45,008 nt of DNA from Chryseobacterium rhizosphaerae (lineage in GTDB: Bacteria; Bacteroidota; Bacteroidia; Flavobacteriales; Weeksellaceae): contig NZ_QNUF01000036.1 in NCBI RefSeq assembly GCF_003385455.1, positions 1 through 45,008 on the forward strand, given 5' to 3'. The notes under the pieces are model-generated. The model ran no database searches. It was not told the DNA's origin and saw nothing but the letters and a program-made list of their open reading frames with translations. The position numbers and the translations under genes are program-made. Every line of letters begins with the position of its first letter. Position 1 is the first letter of the stretch. This document shows positions 40,077 through 45,008 of the stretch, piece by piece.

Positions 40077-42326
40077 ATGAAACGCACTCTCTTATCCATC
40101 GCACTTATATTCGGAACTTTCGCCTTTGCTCAGGAAAAGAAAACCGACACGACAAAGACAAAAAGCATTGAAGGGGTTACCATAACAAAACAGGTTTTTA
40201 AAAAGCAAAGTGACCGTTTTGTATATGATGTTGCAGCTTCTCCTGTTGCTAAGGGAAATACTACTTTTGATCTGTTGAAGCAGACTCCGCTTTTGTCTTC
40301 TACAGATGATAAGACACTGAAGATAGCCGGTAAAAACAATGCACTCATCTACATCAACGGTAGAAAAACCAATATGGATTCTGAATCATTGGTCCAGTTT
40401 CTTAAAAACACTCCTGCCGAGAATATTCAGAAAATAGAGGTTATTACGGTTCCGGGAAGTGAGTATCAGGTAGAATCTTCAGATGGGATCATTAATATTG
40501 TTTTAAAGAAAAAGATGAGCGATGGTCTCAGCGGGAATATGAGATTTTCAAATACCCAAAGTAAATATAATGCAAGCCAGACCAGCTTTTCTGCCAATTA
40601 CAGAAAGAATAAACTGGGCATCAGCGCCAACCTCAACGGCGGGGAAAATATCCAGGCTCAGACTTATACCTTAAGAAACGGAACTGTTGACACTTCCAAT
40701 GAATCTACCGGAAATATCGATGATCCAAACAAAAACATAGGTGGTTATCTCAATATTGATTACCAGCTAACGGACAACAGTAATCTTGCTCTTTCCTGGA
40801 ATACCTGGGCCAATAAAAGCTATAACTCTACAGTAAGCTTGTTCAACACCATAACCAATGGAGGAAAAACAAAATATACCTGGTCAAAAAACAAAGAAGA
40901 TGCGAGATCATACAACAACTCTTTAAATTTAAATTACGAGTTAAAAACCGATTCTCTGGGCAGTAAATTAAATGTAAATGCTGCTTACCTGAATTATAAA
41001 AGATTTCAGTTTACGGACAACAGAACCTATGCCTCTAGTATCAACGGAGAAATAGGAGATAAAACTACACAGGTATTTCAGGATCTCCCTCAGATCATTA
41101 ATAATTTCTCAGGAATGGTAGATTATATCCAGAAGTTTAAAAACGATCTTACCATTTCAGTAGGGGGAAATTATAATAAAACCAAAACAGACAACGATTC
41201 TAAAAGCGATACTTACTCTTTTGATCCCGTAGGTTCAAAATCAGCGCCTAATCACTTTATTTATGATGAAAACATATATGGTGTTTATATTACTGCAGAA
41301 AAAAAATTCTCGGATAAGTTCTCAGGAAAAATAGGAACCCGATATGAAATCACCAATAGCCTGGGAACTTCAGACAATGCACCTACAGAAGATCTTAAAA
41401 GGATAAAAAGAAATTATAACAATATACTTCCCTATCTAAGTTTTAATTATGCTATTAATGACAAAAACAACCTCTCCTATTCCTTTTCAAGCAGAATGAG
41501 AAGACCTAGTTTCTGGGAAATAAATCCGGTAAGAAATATCCTGACAGATGATAATTACACGCAAAACAACCCTTTTGTAAAGGCATCTTCAACATATAAT
41601 CAGGAACTGACCTATATGTATAAAAATTCCTACTTCCTGATTCTTAGCCATTCATTTTTTAAAGATGCAATCACCCAGGTTCCATTACAGGGATATCCTG
41701 AATCACCTAATGGAAATCTTGGAGAAAACCCTGTATTAAGATATATCAGAACCAATTTTGGGGATAAACAGGAAATGTCTGCCATGGTAGGAATTCAGAA
41801 GTCATTTTTCAAACAATATTTGACGACCAACTTCAATATTGGAGTTCAGCATAATATTAACAACGGAAGTCTCGATACTGATCCTACAACCGGGGACCGA
41901 TTCAAAAATAAGGAAGGAGACTATATCGTATATACCAATAAAACGAGCTCTACAAGTCTTTTGATTCAAACCAACAATACCATCCGTCTGGATAAAAAGA
42001 AAACCTGGTTTTTAGGTGTGAATTTCTTCTACGTAGATAAGCAGCAGATTGAACTTGGTATGTTAAAAAGTTTAATGAGCCTGGATCTCAGCATCAAGAA
42101 AACATGGAATGAATGGACGTTTGCAGTTAACGTAAATGATGTTTTAAGAACTAATATTGTTAAGATTGAAGACTTTCAGGCTAACGGAAATTACAACTAC
42201 ATTCATCAAAATCAATACCCTAGAAGCCTAACTGTAAGTCTTACCTATAACTTCGGAAATCAAAAAGTGAAAAAGGTAAGAGATATTGAAGGTGCTTCCG
42301 ACTCTATAAAAAGCAGGACAAGATAA
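40077..42326 (+). CDS. TonB-receptor-like outer-membrane beta-barrel protein (copy 2)
   Basis: A 749-residue paralogue of copy 1. It has a signal peptide (MKRTLLSIALIFGTFAFAQ), the same plug sequence (KQVFKKQSDRFVYDVAASP, IEVITVPGSEYQVES) and the same barrel layout. It differs from copy 1 mainly in the loop regions. The end YNFGNQKVKKVRDIEGASDS again carries the short tail after the last strand. No carboxypeptidase-like N-terminal domain is present. The pair probably arose by duplication and then diverged in extracellular loops, which would fit different ligands (inference). A rho-independent terminator follows at 42370-42397. Confidence 0.88.
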   Translation: MKRTLLSIALIFGTFAFAQEKKTDTTKTKSIEGVTITKQVFKKQSDRFVYDVAASPVAKGNTTFDLLKQTPLLSSTDDKTLKIAGKNNALIYINGRKTNMDSESLVQFLKNTPAENIQKIEVITVPGSEYQVESSDGIINIVLKKKMSDGLSGNMRFSNTQSKYNASQTSFSANYRKNKLGISANLNGGENIQAQTYTLRNGTVDTSNESTGNIDDPNKNIGGYLNIDYQLTDNSNLALSWNTWANKSYNSTVSLFNTITNGGKTKYTWSKNKEDARSYNNSLNLNYELKTDSLGSKLNVNAAYLNYKRFQFTDNRTYASSINGEIGDKTTQVFQDLPQIINNFSGMVDYIQKFKNDLTISVGGNYNKTKTDNDSKSDTYSFDPVGSKSAPNHFIYDENIYGVYITAEKKFSDKFSGKIGTRYEITNSLGTSDNAPTEDLKRIKRNYNNILPYLSFNYAINDKNNLSYSFSSRMRRPSFWEINPVRNILTDDNYTQNNPFVKASSTYNQELTYMYKNSYFLILSHSFFKDAITQVPLQGYPESPNGNLGENPVLRYIRTNFGDKQEMSAMVGIQKSFFKQYLTTNFNIGVQHNINNGSLDTDPTTGDRFKNKEGDYIVYTNKTSSTSLLIQTNNTIRLDKKKTWFLGVNFFYVDKQQIELGMLKSLMSLDLSIKKTWNEWTFAVNVNDVLRTNIVKIEDFQANGNYNYIHQNQYPRSLTVSLTYNFGNQKVKKVRDIEGASDSIKSRTR

Positions 42327-42369
42327 AAAATTATCTTTCTTCATATTCAACTCAATTATTTTGTATCAT

Positions 42370-42397
42370 AACCCGTTGATTGATCAGCGGGTTTTTT
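42370..42397 (+). terminator. Terminator of the outer-membrane barrel operon
   Basis: AACCCGTTGA (42370-42379) pairs with TCAGCGGGTT (42384-42393), with one G-T pair and a 4-base loop. A T run (42392-42397) follows. Confidence 0.88.
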
Positions 42398-42437
42398 ATC
42401 TTTAGCCCCTGAAAGACCCTATAAGAGTTTATTATAG

Positions 42438-42469
42438 AAAGAGCTGCCCAAATTTTCGGACAGCTCTTT
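42438..42469 (-). terminator. Repeated AAAGAGCTG hairpin, copy 1, after the PorT-like gene
   Basis: AAAGAGCTG and CAGCTCTTT pair, with CCC opposite GGA extending the stem imperfectly. It lies about 50 bases past the stop of the minus-strand PorT-like gene and looks like its terminator. A second copy lies at 43314-43346, and similarity extends into the flank (TTAATGAAGTATAAAG versus CTTATGAAATATAAAT). Confidence 0.55.
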
Positions 42470-42520
42470 AATGAAGTATAAAGTTTTACTACTATTTACA
42501 TCATGGATTTTTCTAGTCTC

Positions 42521-43120
42521 TTAAAAGTAATAATTCAGACCTAACTGGAAATTAGTATTTCTTGAAGTTTCTCCAAGTCCATATTTTAAGGTGTCAGTTA
42601 AACCGACGATATAACGGACATTGGCTCCTATGTTCGGTGTAAATCTGTATCCTAGCCCAATCCCTGCTCCAAAATTAAAAGTTCTTAATGAATCTTTATT
42701 ATTAGCCTTATAAGTTTGACCATTAATGTCTCCTTTCGCCTGCGCATTGACAAGGAGTCCAAACTCAGGGCCTGCTTCCAGATAAAATTCAGGAGTAGCA
42801 TTGTATTGTACCATTACAGGAACATTGATATAACTAAGGTTTTGCTGCATGTTCTTGATTGTATAGGTTGCCATTTCATAATTGTCTTTTGCCTTTGCCC
42901 CCTGTTGGCTGTACACAACCTCCGGTTGAATACTGAATGCCTCAGAAATTGGGACATTTACCAATGCTCCGGCATAAAATCCAAACTTTGATTTGGTGTC
43001 ATCTCCTGTTATGCTTGAAAGGTTACCTCCTGCTTTAATACCAAATTTTGGTCCGTCTGTAGATTGAGCGAATGTCATAGTTCCTATAGCTATGCATAAG
43101 CTTAGTAATTGTTTTTTCAT
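42521..43120 (-). CDS. PorT-like small outer-membrane beta-barrel protein
   Basis: A 199-residue protein with a signal peptide (MKKQLLSLCIAIGTMTFAQS) and about eight predicted beta-strands, ending in the aromatic C-terminus FQLGLNYYF that is typical of barrels. FGIKAGGNLSSITG, FSIQPEVVYSQQGAK, YINVPVMVQYN and YLEAGPEFGLLV are the marks of the PorT/outer-membrane-protein-beta-barrel family common in Bacteroidota. Its specific function is unknown. It lies convergent with the receptor operon and upstream of the repeated hairpin. Confidence 0.85.
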   Translation of the reverse strand: MKKQLLSLCIAIGTMTFAQSTDGPKFGIKAGGNLSSITGDDTKSKFGFYAGALVNVPISEAFSIQPEVVYSQQGAKAKDNYEMATYTIKNMQQNLSYINVPVMVQYNATPEFYLEAGPEFGLLVNAQAKGDINGQTYKANNKDSLRTFNFGAGIGLGYRFTPNIGANVRYIVGLTDTLKYGLGETSRNTNFQLGLNYYF

Positions 43121-43222
43121 ATCATATGTTTTTTAAAATTGTGTCTTAATCTGACATTAGAATTAAACATTTCCGAAACGATATAATCTATTAAAAAAAA
43201 ACATCTTCAATGTTTTCTATGA

Positions 43223-43249
43223 CAAAAATAATATCAGTTTTAGTCGCAA
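43223..43249 (-). promoter_or_regulatory. Possible promoter of the PorT-like gene
   Basis: On the minus strand TTG (43247-43249) and TATTTTTG (43223-43230) are 16 bases apart. The leader would be about 100 bases, which makes the assignment uncertain. Confidence 0.35.
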
Positions 43250-43313
43250 GAATATTATTTGACTATTATTTATAATTCTCTTTATAATATGTTTTTAAAG
43301 CTTTCATCTTTTT

Positions 43314-43346
43314 AGAAAGAGCTGCCCAATTTTTTGGACAGCTCCC
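43314..43346 (-). terminator. Repeated AAAGAGCTG hairpin, copy 2, after the DUF4304 gene
   Basis: GAGCTG (43319-43324) pairs with CAGCTC (43339-43344) around a TTTTTT-containing loop. On the minus strand the downstream side reads TTTCT. It lies just after the stop of the immunity-type gene and shares sequence with copy 1 at 42438-42469. Confidence 0.55.
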
Positions 43347-43364
43347 TTATGAAATATAAATTGT

Positions 43365-43808
43365 TTATTTCATAAGCTTTTCAAGCTCTTTTTTCACTGA
43401 TGAAAGAAGCATTATTTCTCCTTTGCTTGCTAAGTCAATGATATTGGCTTTTGTCATGAGATTACTGACAAATGGTATAATAGTATTACTAAAAAGTTCC
43501 TTCAGCCGCTCTCTCCTTAGCTCATCAGGCATGGGTTTATCAAAAGATAAAACATCATCAATTATCTGTTTGCCAATATCTCCCATAGGACTTTTTATCA
43601 ATTCTTTTGTAGGAGAATAAATTGTATCAAATGAACCTTGTATGAAAATTTTTATATTAAGCATATAATAATCGCCATATTTTGATTTTTGCAATTCCAG
43701 AACTGCTATACATTCTGGACTTTCTTTATACCAACCACCAAAGGCTTGTAAATAATCATTCTCTTTAGCAATTGAGCCAAATAAGCTCTTAAATTCTTTA
43801 CTATTCAT
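43365..43808 (-). CDS. DUF4304-like protein, probable immunity protein
   Basis: A 147-residue soluble protein with no signal peptide. Its start (LFGSIAKENDYLQAFGGWYKESPECIAVLELQKSKYGDYYMLNIKIFI) fits the DUF4304 pattern: a glycine and WY pair, then LELQKS-type strands. A helical C-terminus follows. DUF4304 proteins turn up as immunity proteins next to polymorphic toxins. It begins 3 bases after the stop of the RHS toxin gene, the classical position of a cognate immunity gene. I therefore infer that it protects against the nuclease-like RHS tip. The family call rests on motif memory and is moderate. Confidence 0.65.
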   Translation of the reverse strand: MNSKEFKSLFGSIAKENDYLQAFGGWYKESPECIAVLELQKSKYGDYYMLNIKIFIQGSFDTIYSPTKELIKSPMGDIGKQIIDDVLSFDKPMPDELRRERLKELFSNTIIPFVSNLMTKANIIDLASKGEIMLLSSVKKELEKLMK

Positions 43809-43811
43809 AAG

Positions 43812-45008
43812 TTACTTTTTATAATAGGCTTCTAAAATTTTTTTCCATTCAATATCTTTCAATCTAGGGTTTGCTTTGATTGCTGCCGGAGACTGTAGTT
43901 CTTCTAAATACATTTGTAACTGCTTTTCTCCTGCTTTCAGTTGTGTTGGATTAAGAGGTTTTAATTCGTAAATTTTTCCTTTGCTAATATTGAGAAAATC
44001 AATTCGTTTTCCGCTAGGTAATCTGTATTCTTTATACCCCAAGCCCTGAGCCGCTTCTTGAGCTTTATATTCATTGTGTATTGCTCTCCCAAGTTTTAAG
44101 CTGGATTTCGTATACTCACCCTTATAGGTGGTTGGAGCACCCTCCTTCAATATTGGCACAGACTGCTCATTGACAAGTTTGTAGCCGACCACTTCATCAA
44201 CTCCAAAATCAACATCCCCAATTGTTAAAGTTCCTGTTTTGGGCGTTGCTCCTACCGTGGTAGTTTTCGGAGTATTATTCAGCGTCCATTGCGTTCTACC
44301 TGGCTGAATTTGAGCACCTTTTAAGATTGTTTGCTGCGGAGCGCCTATATTAGCAGCCTGTATATTTTTGGCTATCTGCTGTATTCCTCCTGCAACCCCG
44401 CCTAGAGCACCTCCCAGCGCTGCTCCGGATAAGCCTCCCATAACGGTGCCTTCTATTACATCTTCACCAAACATCACCGAGGTAGCAAATCCGTTGATGG
44501 CTCCTGCCACAGCTCCTCCTGAAGCCCCGGCAATCGCTCCGCCTAACACACCTCCCTGTATTCCTACTGTAGCAGCAGCGGTGGCGGCAGAAGCACCTAC
44601 AGCAGCACCTACACCTCCGGTAAACGCGCCTATGGCTCCGCCCATTGCAATTTTACCCCAGGTCGCTCCCCAGTCCCACTTGGTAGGATTCCATGAGCCA
44701 TTCGCTTTTACGCCTGTGAAATAAGCTCCCATTATAGCTCCTGCAATAATCCAGGCAAACTCCCCATTCGGGTCATTATACATCATCGGATTATTCATCA
44801 CATACCCATACCTGTTGTAGTTTTGGGTATTAAATGGAGCCTGGATATTTTCATCAGCATTCAAAAACCTTCTAAGCATTGGATCGTAGAGCCTTCCATT
44901 CATATGGATAATCCCTATTTCCGGAAAATACTCATGACTGGTATAGCCCCTGTCCACCCATAACGGAGTAGTGTTGAGTATATTCTTATCCGTAATAACA
45001 GGACCGCC
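43812..45008 (-). CDS. RHS-repeat protein with PD-(D/E)XK-like nuclease tip (5' part outside window)
   Basis: The frame stays open to the window end, so this is the C-terminal 398 residues of a larger RHS protein. The RHS core end appears as GIIHMNGRLYDPMLRRFLNA and NRYGYVMNNPMMYNDPNGEF. A Gly/Ala-rich, membrane-prone stretch of about 130 residues follows (GGAIGAFTGGVGAAVGASAA). Beyond it, the C-terminal tip holds AIHNEYKAQEAAQ, GKRIDFL (Asp codon 43998-44000), IYELKP (Glu and Lys codons 43959-43967) and KQLQMY. This is the E...D...ExK...Q layout of restriction-endonuclease-fold toxins. It would cut nucleic acid in a rival cell after delivery (inference). The putative immunity gene follows 3 bases later. 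Confidence 0.85.
   Translation of the reverse strand, partial: GGPVITDKNILNTTPLWVDRGYTSHEYFPEIGIIHMNGRLYDPMLRRFLNADENIQAPFNTQNYNRYGYVMNNPMMYNDPNGEFAWIIAGAIMGAYFTGVKANGSWNPTKWDWGATWGKIAMGGAIGAFTGGVGAAVGASAATAAATVGIQGGVLGGAIAGASGGAVAGAINGFATSVMFGEDVIEGTVMGGLSGAALGGALGGVAGGIQQIAKNIQAANIGAPQQTILKGAQIQPGRTQWTLNNTPKTTTVGATPKTGTLTIGDVDFGVDEVVGYKLVNEQSVPILKEGAPTTYKGEYTKSSLKLGRAIHNEYKAQEAAQGLGYKEYRLPSGKRIDFLNISKGKIYELKPLNPTQLKAGEKQLQMYLEELQSPAAIKANPRLKDIEWKKILEAYYKK

Noticed and set aside
44368..44724. A 118-codon Pro/Ala-rich plus-strand frame
   Set aside because: It is the antisense shadow of the Gly/Ala-rich linker of the RHS protein. The Pro/Ala bias is a direct product of GGN and GCN codons on the other strand.

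Overview
The window looks like a chromosomal segment of a flavobacterium, most likely Chryseobacterium or a close relative in the Weeksellaceae (inference). The grounds are low G+C, Bacteroidota promoters (TTG or TTTG, about 17-21 bases, then TAnnTTTG), outer-membrane barrel proteins without a carboxypeptidase-like domain, OmpA with thrombospondin type-3 repeats, a split MetH, and spacers full of dispersed repeats. Almost all of it reads as ordinary housekeeping sequence. The accessory material sits at the right edge.

Left part (1-5 kb): about 870 bases without a gene hold two tandem promoters that point off the left edge, followed by a nest of intergenic repeats. Then come folE, a DinB-family gene and cysS, all on the minus strand, and a divergent gene for a GNAT-like protein. 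From 15.3 kb down to 5 kb the minus strand carries a methionine operon behind a SAM-I riboswitch: metX, an ACT-homoserine dehydrogenase, metZ, a four-helix-bundle gene, the MetH homocysteine half, a fatty acid desaturase, the MetH B12/SAM half, and metF. Together these take homoserine to methionine and supply methyl-THF. The four-helix-bundle and desaturase genes have no obvious role in that pathway.

Middle (15.4-29 kb): a GH63-like glucosidase is transcribed rightwards. Opposite it runs a long minus-strand series of SpoIIM-like, membrane, DUF4129, DUF4350, MoxR ATPase, DUF58, proline dehydrogenase and OsmC genes. An RDD membrane gene diverges from its head. This MoxR-type membrane cluster is widely conserved but has no settled function. 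A small GNAT gene, a glycosyltransferase and an LpxH-like phosphatase follow.

Right part (29-45 kb): YebC, an OmpA protein with a lysine-rich tail, SmpB, an ABC-F ATPase with one apparently dead composite ATP site, an M48 protease, RecJ, NadD, a DUF3817 membrane protein, two tandem paralogous outer-membrane barrels and a small PorT-like barrel. The window ends inside an RHS polymorphic toxin gene. Its C-terminus looks like a PD-(D/E)XK nuclease, and the gene directly downstream looks like its DUF4304 immunity partner. This pair is the strongest candidate for a distinctive system. No tRNA, rRNA, insertion sequence or CRISPR array was seen.
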